A stretch of DNA of 64,000 nt. Source: Opitutia bacterium. GTDB taxonomy: Bacteria; Verrucomicrobiota; Verrucomicrobiia; Opitutales; Opitutaceae. Positions within the stretch are counted from its first letter, which is position 1. Every line of letters starts with the position of its first letter. This document shows positions 40,027 through 49,978 of the stretch, piece by piece. The notes beneath the pieces are model-generated. The model did not search any database. It was given only the letters and a program-made list of their open reading frames with translations, and was not told the origin of the DNA. The stretch is from contig CANIJN010000001.1 of assembly GCA_947467625.1 (NCBI GenBank), forward strand, positions 1-64,000, read 5' to 3'. The position numbers and the translations under genes were made by a program.

Positions 40027-41019
40027 ATGCATCCGTTTGCGATCAAATCCGCCGACTCCGTCTCCGCCCTCGGTGAAGAGAAACTTCTCTCCGCCATACG
40101 TCACTGGCTCGGCTCGGCCTCACCGCGCGCACCCTTCGGGATGGGTGACGATTGCGCCGTACTCCCCGCCTCACGTCTCCGCCAACTCATTACGGTCGAC
40201 CCCGTCATCTACCCGCGCCACTTCAACGACGCCGTTCCCCCGCGCGATGTCGGCGCCAAACTCCTCAAACGCAACCTCAGCGATCTCGCTGCCATGGGCG
40301 GACGCCCCACCGCCGCCGTCCTCGCGCTCACCCTCGACGCCCGCACGAGCCTTGCTTGGCTCGAAGAATTCTACCGCGGCCTCGCCGCTTGCGCTCGTCA
40401 CTACCGCGTACCCATCGTCGGCGGCGACATCGCACAGGCCGACGGCACCCTCGCCGCCAGCCTCACCCTCCTCGGCGCAGCCGCTGGCCCCCGTGTCGTC
40501 ACGCGCACCGGCGCGCGCGTCGGCGATGCGATCTACGTCACCGGCGAACTCGGTGCCAGTCTGCCTACCCGCCATCACGTGACGTTTAAGCCCCGTCTCG
40601 CGGAGGGCGCGTGGCTCGCACGCCACTCTGCCGTCCGCGCGATGATGGATCTCAGCGACGGCCTCGCGAAAGATCTCCGCGCCCTTACGCCTCCCCGCAC
40701 CGCGCCATCTCTCGAGGCCACCGCCCTGCCGCTCCGCCGCGGAGCCGACGTCCGCGGTGCCCTCACCGACGGCGAGGACTACGAACTGGTCTTCGCTCTC
40801 GCCGCCCGCACCGACCGCGAGAAATTCGCTCACGCTTGGCAGCGCACCTTTCCCCGCGTCCGTCTGTCGTGCATTGGGAAATTCGTGACCGTCTCCGCGC
40901 TGCCCACGTCGGCCGTCAACCTCGCGAACTACCGGGGTTACGAGCACCTCCGAACTGAAATTAAAGCAACGGGGCGCCCGCTAATGGCGCGGAGCACACT
41001 TCCCCCACCTCCCGTCTGA
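40027..41019 (+). CDS. thiL: thiamine-monophosphate kinase
   Basis: GMGDDCAVL, VGAKLLKRNLSDLAAMGGRPTAAVLAL, VGGDIAQADG, MMDLSDGLAKDL, GEDYELVFAL. Confidence 0.93.
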   Translation: MHPFAIKSADSVSALGEEKLLSAIRHWLGSASPRAPFGMGDDCAVLPASRLRQLITVDPVIYPRHFNDAVPPRDVGAKLLKRNLSDLAAMGGRPTAAVLALTLDARTSLAWLEEFYRGLAACARHYRVPIVGGDIAQADGTLAASLTLLGAAAGPRVVTRTGARVGDAIYVTGELGASLPTRHHVTFKPRLAEGAWLARHSAVRAMMDLSDGLAKDLRALTPPRTAPSLEATALPLRRGADVRGALTDGEDYELVFALAARTDREKFAHAWQRTFPRVRLSCIGKFVTVSALPTSAVNLANYRGYEHLRTEIKATGRPLMARSTLPPPPV

Positions 41020-41058
41020 ACTCCGCGCTCTCCGCGTCACCCGCGTCTCAAAAATCCG

Positions 41059-41514
41059 ATGTCGTCCATTTTCGCCCAACTCAGCGCCGGTGTGATCACG
41101 TCCTCCGCCAAGGAGACGCAGGCCCTCGCCAGGGAGTTCGCCGCGGCACTCCCACCCGACGCGACGCTCGCGCTGCACGGTGACTTGGGCGTCGGCAAGA
41201 CCACATTTGTCCAGGGTCTCGCTCGCGGTTTCGGCATCGTCGAGCACGTCACGAGCCCCACGTTCACGATCTTCACCCTTCATCGCGGAACGCGCACCCT
41301 GGTTCACCTCGACGCCTACCGCCTCGACCATGCCGCCCAACTCGACTCGCTCATGCTCGAAGATTTTCTCACCCCACCTTACTGCCTTGCAGTCGAGTGG
41401 CCCGAGAACATCGCGGCATGGCTCCCGCCGACAACCCTCCACCTGGACCTTGGGATCGCCGCTGACGAGCGGCACACGTTACGCCTGCGTGAGACCCCGT
41501 TGCGCTCACGATGA
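41059..41514 (+). CDS. tsaE: tRNA threonylcarbamoyladenosine biosynthesis protein TsaE
   Basis: LHGDLGVGKTTFVQGLARGFG, VTSPTFTIFTLHRGTRTLVHLDAYRLD, LAVEWPENI. Confidence 0.93.
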   Translation: MSSIFAQLSAGVITSSAKETQALAREFAAALPPDATLALHGDLGVGKTTFVQGLARGFGIVEHVTSPTFTIFTLHRGTRTLVHLDAYRLDHAAQLDSLMLEDFLTPPYCLAVEWPENIAAWLPPTTLHLDLGIAADERHTLRLRETPLRSR

Positions 41515-41532
41515 GCCCAATGATGGCCTTTT

Positions 41533-41590
41533 GTCGGAGCCTGCTTGCGGGCGATTCACGATGCAAAAATCGCCTGCCAGAGGCTCCTTA
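41533..41590. repeat. REPIN-like element (two REP-like sequences in inverted orientation)
   Basis: GGAGCCTGCTTGCGGGCGATT (41536-41556) and inverted AATCGCCTGCCAGAGGCTCC (41569-41587; reverse complement GGAGCCTCTGGCAGGCGATT). Confidence 0.65.
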
Positions 41591-41942
41591 CCCCAAGCCG
41601 GTTAAGCCCATCTCAAAAGCAACATGGATTGAGGTCGGAGCCGTCTCCAACGTCAGCGCCACGGTGCCACCTCCTCCCGCTAACGATCGTGACTTTTGCC
41701 TGCCGCACGTTGCCACCACAGGCTGTTGCGCGACGATTGCGATTCAGCGCCAAAGCGGTAGCTGCGAGAGCGGATGGGGTGCTCGCACCCGAGAACGGCA
41801 CGCCCCTTGCCGAAAAAACCGAAATGTGCGATGCCGGAAAACGTCGACCTCGAGTGACATCGTCACCTCAGCGCGTCGATTTCAACGCGCTGAGTTGGAA
41901 GGTAGGCTCCTCAAAAGCGCGCCAATTTTAGCGCGCGCACGC

Positions 41943-43922
41943 TCACGCTGAAGGCTCGATCGGCTTGGGAGCTTCCGCAACCGGAGCGACCGCCACGGGA
42001 ACGTCCGCCCCAACCGATGCAGCCACCGGCGCTTCAGCCACGGGCTCAGTTTCGACGACCGCCGCACGCACGGGCGCAGGCTCGGGCGCGGAAACAGGCA
42101 CCTCTGGGAAGTTCTCCGGATCATGCTCCTCGACCTCGACTTCCTTCTTCCGGGCCTCAACCACCGGCGGCGGCGCAAAGAGCCGTCCGTCGATAAATTC
42201 CGTCACGTACCCTTCACGCACCAGCCACATCAGATCGCCTTGCAGGCGGGCGAGCTTGGCACGCTCCTCGATGGTCAGCGTCGACTCAACCGGGGTTGCG
42301 ACCGGGATCGCCTCCGGGGAGGCCGCTCCTTCAGCGGCGGCGGACGTTGCCACCGGCGTGACGTCATTCGCTTTGACCGGAACCGTGATGCCGAGAAACT
42401 TCGTAGCCAGCTCGCTTGCGCGAATCATCGCATGACCCTCGATGAACGAAATGAGCGCTCCGATGCTGTCGGCGAAGGTCTGGCCGGGCACCCGGAACTT
42501 GCGCTTGACCGCGCAAACGTAGGAAACGCCCTTCGAGCCCTTTTTAAAGATCGTGAAATGCTCACGGCGCAAGCGACCGCGCAGCGCATTGGCAGTGTCG
42601 AGCGGGAACTTCCGTTGGCGCTCGAGCGCGCCTTCGACGGCACGACGGATTTCTCCCGGCGGCATCGTCTCGGCAATTTTCCCGTGGAAACGAGCGGTCT
42701 CAGTGGTACGCACGACTTTGTCGCGGGCCTCAGTCAGCAAGAAAACGCGTGCATCCTCGAGCGAATCGAAGCTCGGCACGGCCGGTGCGGCTTCAGTAAC
42801 TGGAGCCGTCGCCGAATCTGCCACGGCTACGCCGTCAGCCGCGGGTGCAGCCTCCGCAGCGTGCACGGAAACCGACGCCGGTTTCGCGGCAGCACCGGAA
42901 AGTTTCCACGTGTAACGGGTGGTTTTCTTCATCTTCTCGAGCCACTGATTCACGACCTCGGGGTCGCGGATGGTCTCGATGCGCCCGCGGAATGCCTCGA
43001 ACGACATGCCCGCTACTTTCGCGGCATGGTGCTGCTGGACGATCTGCGCGTAACGGTGATAGTTCGGCGGCCCGAGCAGCTCACCCGTGATGGTGCACTT
43101 GTTAATGACCTGATAGTTCCCCTTCGGTGGATCGACCTCGACCTCTGCCTTTTCAAAAAATTTATCAAGGTGATTGGCTAACACATGAGCCACGGCCGCA
43201 GCGTCGCTCTCAAAGGGCAAGGCGTCGGGCACGGAGATATGAAACGCGGCCTTGGCCGATTTCGCCGACTCGTCCGCCGCCGGGGCAGTCAATTCAGCGG
43301 TGGGCCGACGGCTCACGACGACCACAAATCGGTCGGTCTTCGCCACGACGGTGCGCGCAATTTCAAAAAGCTCGATCGTGCGGCACGTCTTCCGAATGGT
43401 CTGCACGAGCGTGTTAAAGCTCGTGTCCTCGGGGTAGAACGTCGCACTGAAAAACGGGCTCTCGTAGGGGCCATATTGAACGCGCTCCTGCGGTTCGCCA
43501 CGGCCACCACCGTAGCGCTGACCACCGCCACGGTAGTCACCACCACCGCCACCTCCACCACCACGGTAGTCACCACCGCCGCCACCCTCGCGGCGAGGGC
43601 CGCCGCCGCCGGAATACTCGCGGCGCTCGGGCGCGCCACCACTTGGGGCGGACGGAGCGCTGGGCGCTCCTTCACCAGGACCACCGGGACCGGCCGGTTT
43701 GCGAAAGGCGCGGCGATCGCGGTTCATGGGCGCGCCACCACTCGGCCCATCGCGCCGGTCGTCACGACGCGGGCGGTCAGCGCCCGGATCGCGTTCGCGA
43801 CGATCAGAGGGGGACGCTTTTTCTTGCGTCCATTGCGTGCCGAAACTGAACCCCTGAAGTTGGTTCAGATCGAGTTTGTTGAAATCCGCGGGCGGATTTT
43901 CTTTGGGGGCGTTGTCGTCCAT
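41943..43922 (-). CDS. large hypothetical protein with RGG-box N-terminal disordered region and conserved-looking globular core
   Basis: 659 aa; RRDDRRDGPSGG...GGGGPRREGGGGGDYRGGGGGGGGDYRGGGQRYGGGRGEP followed by folded segments (e.g. PPKGNYQVINKCTITGELLGPPNYHRYAQIVQQHH, GDLMWLVREGYVTEFIDGRLFAPPP) and an Ala/Pro/Val-rich tail. Confidence 0.8.
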   Translation of the reverse strand: MDDNAPKENPPADFNKLDLNQLQGFSFGTQWTQEKASPSDRRERDPGADRPRRDDRRDGPSGGAPMNRDRRAFRKPAGPGGPGEGAPSAPSAPSGGAPERREYSGGGGPRREGGGGGDYRGGGGGGGGDYRGGGQRYGGGRGEPQERVQYGPYESPFFSATFYPEDTSFNTLVQTIRKTCRTIELFEIARTVVAKTDRFVVVVSRRPTAELTAPAADESAKSAKAAFHISVPDALPFESDAAAVAHVLANHLDKFFEKAEVEVDPPKGNYQVINKCTITGELLGPPNYHRYAQIVQQHHAAKVAGMSFEAFRGRIETIRDPEVVNQWLEKMKKTTRYTWKLSGAAAKPASVSVHAAEAAPAADGVAVADSATAPVTEAAPAVPSFDSLEDARVFLLTEARDKVVRTTETARFHGKIAETMPPGEIRRAVEGALERQRKFPLDTANALRGRLRREHFTIFKKGSKGVSYVCAVKRKFRVPGQTFADSIGALISFIEGHAMIRASELATKFLGITVPVKANDVTPVATSAAAEGAASPEAIPVATPVESTLTIEERAKLARLQGDLMWLVREGYVTEFIDGRLFAPPPVVEARKKEVEVEEHDPENFPEVPVSAPEPAPVRAAVVETEPVAEAPVAASVGADVPVAVAPVAEAPKPIEPSA

Positions 43923-44196
43923 GTAGTCCGAAAATCCCGCCGAAGCGGGACGTGTGTTAGTAGCTAATTGGTGCGTGACCGTTCGTAATCAAAACGCGAT
44001 GTCCGCAGCTCCCCTGAGGGGTGGCAAGCAGTTTTCCGACGGAGCCACGACGATTAACGATATCGTCGAACCCCGCAGGGCCGCCAATAATGATCGGTTT
44101 CCTTTCCTCGCTGAGCGGTTGTGCCCTTGATTTTGCCGCCGGGTCTTTCAATACAATCTGCGTGACCACTCCCCATTTCCCGTCTGCACACCACTC

Positions 44197-45234
44197 ATGA
44201 AAGCCCTCCTTCTCACTGCTCCGAGTACGCTCGCCATCGTCGATTTTCCCACGCCAGCCATTGCTGGCGACGAAGTTCTGGTGCGTATCCACGCCTGCGG
44301 TATCTGCGGCAGCGACTTTCACGGGTGGGATGGCTCTTCTGGTCGACGCCAAGCGCCGCTGATCATGGGCCATGAGGCCTCGGGAGAAATCGTCGCCACC
44401 GGTCCCCGCGTTGAAAAGTGGCACGCCGGCGATCGCGTGACGTTCGACTCCACGATTTACTGCGGCGTCTGCCACTTCTGCTGCCAAGGCCAGATTAACC
44501 TGTGCGAAAATCGCCGCGTCGTGGGCGTCTCGCCCAATGAGTATAAACAACACGGCGCCTTCGCCGAATTTGTCGCCGTGCCCTCGCGAATTCTCTACCG
44601 ACTGCCCGAAACGTTACCCTTCGATCAAGCCGCGATGATCGAGCCGGTCTCCATCGCCGTGCACGCCGTACAACGCATCAAAATCACCGCCACGGATACC
44701 GTCGTGGTGGTCGGCAGCGGGATGATCGGATTGCTTGTTATTCAGGCTCTGCGATGGGCGGGAGCGAAACGCATCGTCGCAGTGGACCTCGCCGAGAATC
44801 GCCTCACGCTCGCCCGCCAGCTCGGCGCGACGCACACGTTCAATCCGTCGACCAGCGACGTGGCCGCCGAGGTGGCCCGACTCACCGAGGGACTCGGAGC
44901 TGATGCCGCTTTCGAAGTCGTGGGCCTTACCCCGACCGTCAATCTCGCAATTGGCGTTCTCAAACGGAGCGGTTCCTGCGTACTCGTCGGCAACCTCTCG
45001 CCGAAAACGCAGGACTTTCCCCTTCAGGCTGTGGTCACGAAAGAACTCACCGTGACGGGCACGTGCTCCAGTGCCGGCGAATATCCCTTGTGCCTCGATC
45101 TGATCGCGCGCGGCGTGATCGACGTAAAGCCCATGATCGAAACCGTTGCGCCGCTCGAAGACGGCGCCGCGTGGTTCGAAAAACTGAGCGCCAAGGACGG
45201 CGGCAAATACATGAAGGTCATTTTGCAACCCTGA
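44197..45234 (+). CDS. zinc-binding alcohol dehydrogenase (MDR family, sorbitol/galactitol dehydrogenase-like)
   Basis: RIHACGICGSDFHGWDG, GHEASGEIVATGP, CGVCHFCCQGQINLCENR, VVVVGSGMIGLLVIQALRWAGAKRIVAVD. Confidence 0.92.
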   Translation: MKALLLTAPSTLAIVDFPTPAIAGDEVLVRIHACGICGSDFHGWDGSSGRRQAPLIMGHEASGEIVATGPRVEKWHAGDRVTFDSTIYCGVCHFCCQGQINLCENRRVVGVSPNEYKQHGAFAEFVAVPSRILYRLPETLPFDQAAMIEPVSIAVHAVQRIKITATDTVVVVGSGMIGLLVIQALRWAGAKRIVAVDLAENRLTLARQLGATHTFNPSTSDVAAEVARLTEGLGADAAFEVVGLTPTVNLAIGVLKRSGSCVLVGNLSPKTQDFPLQAVVTKELTVTGTCSSAGEYPLCLDLIARGVIDVKPMIETVAPLEDGAAWFEKLSAKDGGKYMKVILQP

Positions 45235-46422
45235 GCGCGACCTCCGCCCGCTCGCGACCGATGTTCCCCGCTCGCTGCTGCCCCCATCGCGATTTTTCAG
45301 AGGAAAATAGTCCGGGCTGACATCCTCTCTTCGGATATTCTTTGCCCCCGAGTCTTTGGCGGACGTATCCCATGCGCTACTACGACGTGAGGACAACACC
45401 TCGGGCTACCGCTCGCAGACGACGCGCAAATCTACGCGTGGCGGTAAGCTCACCCAGTGAAAATCCCCCCGCCACGCAGGTGAGCGAGTGCTCACTGCTC
45501 GCGCTGTTCGTCGCCCAGAAGGCCCTTGAGCATTACCGGGGAACGCCGATCCGCGACCCACTCACGAACACCTTCGAAAAACTCTCCGCTGGGTTTCGAC
45601 TCAGGCGAGTTTTTCCCACGCGGGCAGCGATGCGGTGCTGAGCTCCAGGGAGATCGAGTTCACCGCTCGGCAACCGCAGAGCACAACGGCAGCGGCGCGC
45701 CGGATGCAGCCAGACCACCTCGCGATCCAGAAACAAACCACGTATCCCATGGTCCACTATGCTCATCGTGAAGCCCTGAGGACCTTTCCGGTAATACGTA
45801 TCCGTAATCTAAACATTTCAGATCGGCAGTTTACGAAGCCCTGCGAGTTTTCGCCGGAAACGTCTCAAGCGAAATCCTGCGGGGCCTTGGTCGGAACCGG
45901 CGAGCGCCCGATGATATAACACCCGATGATCGTCCACGTCACGTCCACCGCGGCGGCGCAGATCCGCGAGCGATTTTGGCACGCGACAACGCGAGCCCGC
46001 GAGTTGCCCGGTGGTCGGCTGGCCCTGCGCTTGCATCTCAATAGCCTCGCTGAAACTCGACGCTGGGGCATGGGCCGAGCCTCTCAGCGGATCCGATCCA
46101 CGTGAAAATCCCGTTTTCTTCCAGCCCGCTTCAGCAGCCCCAACCAGCGCGGTGGGCGTGTCGGGCCGGGCGGCGCAAAACGGTTTCACCAGCGGAATGC
46201 ACTTCAGGCGTGCGTCGGAGGCACGCCGACCGTTTCCCATGGTTCCGAGATGAGCCGGAAGCCCGGGATGCACTTCATGAGGTGCCGCTCCATTTTTGCG
46301 TTCGCCACGATGGCAGAGACTGTTTCCTTCACCTTCCATTGTCCGCCCCCGCCCCGTCGCGATAGATCCTCACCGGTCCACCGCGTCCCAATTTCCCCTC
46401 GTTTGCCTTACCCGATTTTTCC

Positions 46423-49400
46423 ATGACCCATCACCGGCGTTTCTCCTTCTGTTTGCGATCGGCCGTGGCCGTTGGCTTTGTTCTTAGGCTGGCCTCGGCT
46501 ACGTTTGCCGCCGAGGCGCCGCGTCCGCCCTCCTCCGACGCGGTGCAGCTCTCGCCGTTCCTCGTCTCTACCGAGGGCGACGAGGGCTATCGCGCGGCGA
46601 ATACGCTCTCTGGCACGCGCATGAACGCGTCGCTCTTTCACACGCCTGCCGCGATTTCCGTCCTCACGCGCGAATTTCTCGACGACATCGGCGCGGAGAA
46701 CGTCGCCGACATGCTGAAGTTCGCCACGAGTTCCGACAACGACCGCACCGACTCCGGCAACCTCGCGCAGGCGTGGGACGTGCGCGCCACCATCCGTGGC
46801 TTCACCGAGTCCGTCATCACGCGCGACTATCTGCCCAACATGGTCCAGGGCCGCGGCATCCTCGCCAACGACCGCTTCAACGTCGATCGGGCCGACGTCA
46901 GCCGCGGCCCCAACTCCATCCTCTACGGCGCGAGCCGGCCGGGCGGTGCGTTCAACCTCAACTCCAAGCGCGCCGTGCTCAACGGCCGCCAGAAGTCCGC
47001 CCAATTCCTCGTCGGCCGCTTCGCGAAAAAACGCAGTGAGGCCGACTTCGCGTTTCCGCTCATCAAGGACAAGCTCGCCCTCCGCACCAACGCCATGTGG
47101 GAGGATCGCGGCGGCTGGTTCGAGTTTGAGAAGCTCAAGGCCAAGGGCGTCGCAGTCGCGACGACGTGGCAGCCGTACAAGACCACACAGGTGCGTGCCG
47201 GCGTGGAGCGCATGGTGCGGGAGCAAGTGACGCCGGGCAATTTTCCGCACTCTGACTTCGGCTATTCGCGTTGGGTGTTGAACGGTGCGCCGCGCGCCCC
47301 CGATCCACTCCAGCCCGCCACCAATCCCGCGCCCTCGCTGCTGCGCGTCATCAACACGCTGCAGGCCGTCTATGCCCCGCAGATCCGCGCGCAGCCGTTT
47401 CGCCTGTCCACGACCGGCGCCGACCTGCGCCCCGATCTCGCAGGCACGCAGGCCCCGGGATTTTTCGAGACGATCAGCGCCGGCGCCGCACCCTCCGGCG
47501 GCACGATCGACGATCCGTTTTGGGGACAGGCGTTCCCCGCCAACGCGTACCTGCCCGGGCCCGGCCGCAGCACGAACAACGACTACACGCTTGCGTCCGT
47601 CTTCATCGATCAGCGCGTCGGCCCCGTGAACATCGAGCTCGGCTATGCGCGTACGAACTATTTCCGCGGGTTCACGCAGGCCAATGCCAACGCCGTCGGC
47701 GATCCCAATCCCGTGCTGCCCGGCGCCTACTTCGCCGACGGCGACTCGGTCATCGCCGCCGGTCGCCTGCCCGGTACGCTGCTGCCCGACATCGCGCGCA
47801 CGAACGCCTTCGTCGGCCTGCCCTACGTGCAGGGGCAGGCGCAACGCCAGCTCTTCGATCAGCGCTCCGAGACGTGGCGCGCCACCGTCGGCTACGAACT
47901 CGATCTCTCGCGTCGCCGCGCGTGGCTCGGGCGCCACAGCCTCGCCGCAGCGTGGCAGAAGGAGCGCAGCTATTTCGGCAACGGCGTCATCGCCGAATAC
48001 AACCTCGCGCCCGGTAACACGCAGCCCATCGACTCGGCGACCAACATCATTTTCCGCCGCACCTACCTCGAATTTAACCGGCCCGGCGGCGTCCGCGGCG
48101 GCCTCGATCCGTGGGCCAACCCAATCCCTGAGTCGCCCGGCATGAAAGCCGGGTTTGCCTTCAACACCCTCTACCCGTGGGTCGCGCAGCGAAACACGAG
48201 CGGCATGCTTGCGTTGCAGAGTCGCTGGGCCGGGGACCGCGTCGTGCTCACGGGCGGGTACCGTCGCGACCGCGCCGAGGTGATGGACGCCAATGCCGGC
48301 GGCGTGCGCGTGCCCAATTCCACCAACGCGTGGCTCGTGCGTCCCTACCGGTTCGAGGGCGCCACGCTCACCACCAACACCGGCGCGACGAAGACCCTCG
48401 GCGTCGTCGTCACCGCGCTGCCGTGGCTGGGCCTGTCCTACAACCAGTCGCAGAGCGTGTTTCCGCAAGGCGCCTTCAAGGACATCTTCGCCCAGGTCCT
48501 GCCGCCGATCGAGGGCGACGGCCAAGACTACGGCGTACGCCTGATGGTCCTCGGCGGCCGCCTCTCGGCCAACCTAAACGTCTATCGCGCCGACGGCGTC
48601 AACCAGTTCCAGCCCGCGCTCAACGCGCCTAAAAACAACATCTCCACCGCCGCGAACGCCGTGCTCACGACGCTGCGCGCCCGCGGCCAGCCGCTTCCCG
48701 CTGCCGTCACCGCCGCGGGCATCACGCTCCTCGGCACCGAATCGCAATCGCGCGACTCATCCGACCTCGCGGGTCGCGGCACGGAGATCGAAATCACCGG
48801 CCGCCTCGCACCCGGCTGGAGTATCACGCTCAACGCCGCGCGCAATCAGCTCAAGCAGGCCAACATCCTCTCCGACTCGATGGCCTTCCTCGGCAGCGTG
48901 AAATCCGCATGGGAACGCAGCACCGCGCGCGTGGACGACACGCCCGCGGTCGTCGCGACGTTTGTGCGTTCCCGCGACGGCACGCCGCAGCGCGACTTCG
49001 TCACCAACCCGGCGACCTTCGCCGACGTTTACGCCTATAGCCTCTCCGTCGCCGATCCGTTTTTGCGCGGCACGGGTAAGACGCCCTTCGCACACGTCGA
49101 GCCCACCTTCAACGCCTTCACGAGTTATCGCTTCGCCAACGACGCCCCGCGTCTCGCCCGTGGCGCGCGCGCCGGCCTCGGGGCAAATTACCGCGGCCCC
49201 GCCGTGATCGGCTACGACGCGGCCAACGGCGACGCCGTCATCCCCGGTCACAGCGCCATCACGTGGAGCGGGATGCTCGGCAAACGTTTCGCCCTGCGCC
49301 GCGGGCAGTCGCTCGACCTCCAGCTCAACGTCGAAAACATCTTCGGTCAGGAAGACCGTCTCCCGTATTCCGCCACCGCCCCCGGCGTCATTGTCCGCTA

Positions 49401-49455
49401 CCTGCTGCCCCGGGTGCGGCACTCGTGGTCGTTGCGCGCGACGTACGGGTTCTAA
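46423..49455 (+). CDS. TonB-dependent receptor plug domain protein / outer membrane receptor
   Basis: Signal peptide, LSPFLVSTEGDEGYRAANTLSGTRMNASLFHTPAAISVLTREFLDDIGAENVADML (plug), ISRGPNSILYGASRPGGAFNL-type plug end, terminal aromatic ...LRATYGF*. Confidence 0.93.
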   Translation: MTHHRRFSFCLRSAVAVGFVLRLASATFAAEAPRPPSSDAVQLSPFLVSTEGDEGYRAANTLSGTRMNASLFHTPAAISVLTREFLDDIGAENVADMLKFATSSDNDRTDSGNLAQAWDVRATIRGFTESVITRDYLPNMVQGRGILANDRFNVDRADVSRGPNSILYGASRPGGAFNLNSKRAVLNGRQKSAQFLVGRFAKKRSEADFAFPLIKDKLALRTNAMWEDRGGWFEFEKLKAKGVAVATTWQPYKTTQVRAGVERMVREQVTPGNFPHSDFGYSRWVLNGAPRAPDPLQPATNPAPSLLRVINTLQAVYAPQIRAQPFRLSTTGADLRPDLAGTQAPGFFETISAGAAPSGGTIDDPFWGQAFPANAYLPGPGRSTNNDYTLASVFIDQRVGPVNIELGYARTNYFRGFTQANANAVGDPNPVLPGAYFADGDSVIAAGRLPGTLLPDIARTNAFVGLPYVQGQAQRQLFDQRSETWRATVGYELDLSRRRAWLGRHSLAAAWQKERSYFGNGVIAEYNLAPGNTQPIDSATNIIFRRTYLEFNRPGGVRGGLDPWANPIPESPGMKAGFAFNTLYPWVAQRNTSGMLALQSRWAGDRVVLTGGYRRDRAEVMDANAGGVRVPNSTNAWLVRPYRFEGATLTTNTGATKTLGVVVTALPWLGLSYNQSQSVFPQGAFKDIFAQVLPPIEGDGQDYGVRLMVLGGRLSANLNVYRADGVNQFQPALNAPKNNISTAANAVLTTLRARGQPLPAAVTAAGITLLGTESQSRDSSDLAGRGTEIEITGRLAPGWSITLNAARNQLKQANILSDSMAFLGSVKSAWERSTARVDDTPAVVATFVRSRDGTPQRDFVTNPATFADVYAYSLSVADPFLRGTGKTPFAHVEPTFNAFTSYRFANDAPRLARGARAGLGANYRGPAVIGYDAANGDAVIPGHSAITWSGMLGKRFALRRGQSLDLQLNVENIFGQEDRLPYSATAPGVIVRYLLPRVRHSWSLRATYGF

Positions 49456-49779
49456 AAACTCCGCCCGGATCCAATCCCATGGATTCCTTTCAGCGAGACT
49501 CGCGAAGACCGCGCGTTGAACTCACCCGCGATCTCGCCGAAGCGCCGGAGTCTCCTTCTTTTCCACTCGTCGCGGCGGTCGATTTAGAGCCAACCTCATG
49601 GGGTGGTGTTCGCGCTTGAGCCTCAGCGCCCATTGGCGTCGGGCCGGTTCGCTGGCCACTCCGCCCACCTTATGCCCACACTGAAAAAGCTTCCCTCCGG
49701 GGCGCTCGATGGAATTGGGAAAATAAAAAGCCAAATTTCGCCAAGTGTTACCGTGAGGTGCGGACTCGGTACACTCGGG

Positions 49780-49956
49780 TACTTGCAGGGAGCGACGCTC
49801 GGACTCAGTGAGGCTGAGACGGTGGTCGTGAGCCCCTTGGAGGTTACGACGAACAAGAACGTCGGCCACCTTGCCAATGACACCCTCGCGGCCAGTCGCC
49901 TGCGGACGAACTTAGCGGACGTGCCCAATGCCATCAGGATATTTACCCGGAGTTAA
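49780..49956 (+). pseudogene. TonB-dependent receptor N-terminal (plug start) fragment
   Basis: LSEAETVVVSPLEVTTNKNVGHLANDTLAASRLRTNLADVPNAIRIFTRS* matches the plug start of Opitutaceae TonB receptors and then stops. Confidence 0.7.
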
Positions 49957-49978
49957 AATCAGCCGCCGAACTAATCTC

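Noticed and set aside
43490-43640. Repetitive CCACCACCG/GGTAGTC tracts considered as CRISPR or minisatellite
   Set aside because: Explained by RGG/Gly-rich coding sequence of the minus-strand 659-aa protein; no regular spacer structure.
16160-44530. Shared 14-mer GGGCGTCTCGCCCA at about 16170 and 44525 considered as a dispersed repeat
   Set aside because: One copy is in a coding codon context of the alcohol dehydrogenase and flanks do not match; likely chance.
46408-48525. 705-aa minus-strand ORF
   Set aside because: Exact antisense of the TonB receptor gene; Gly/Ala/Arg-rich shadow frame.
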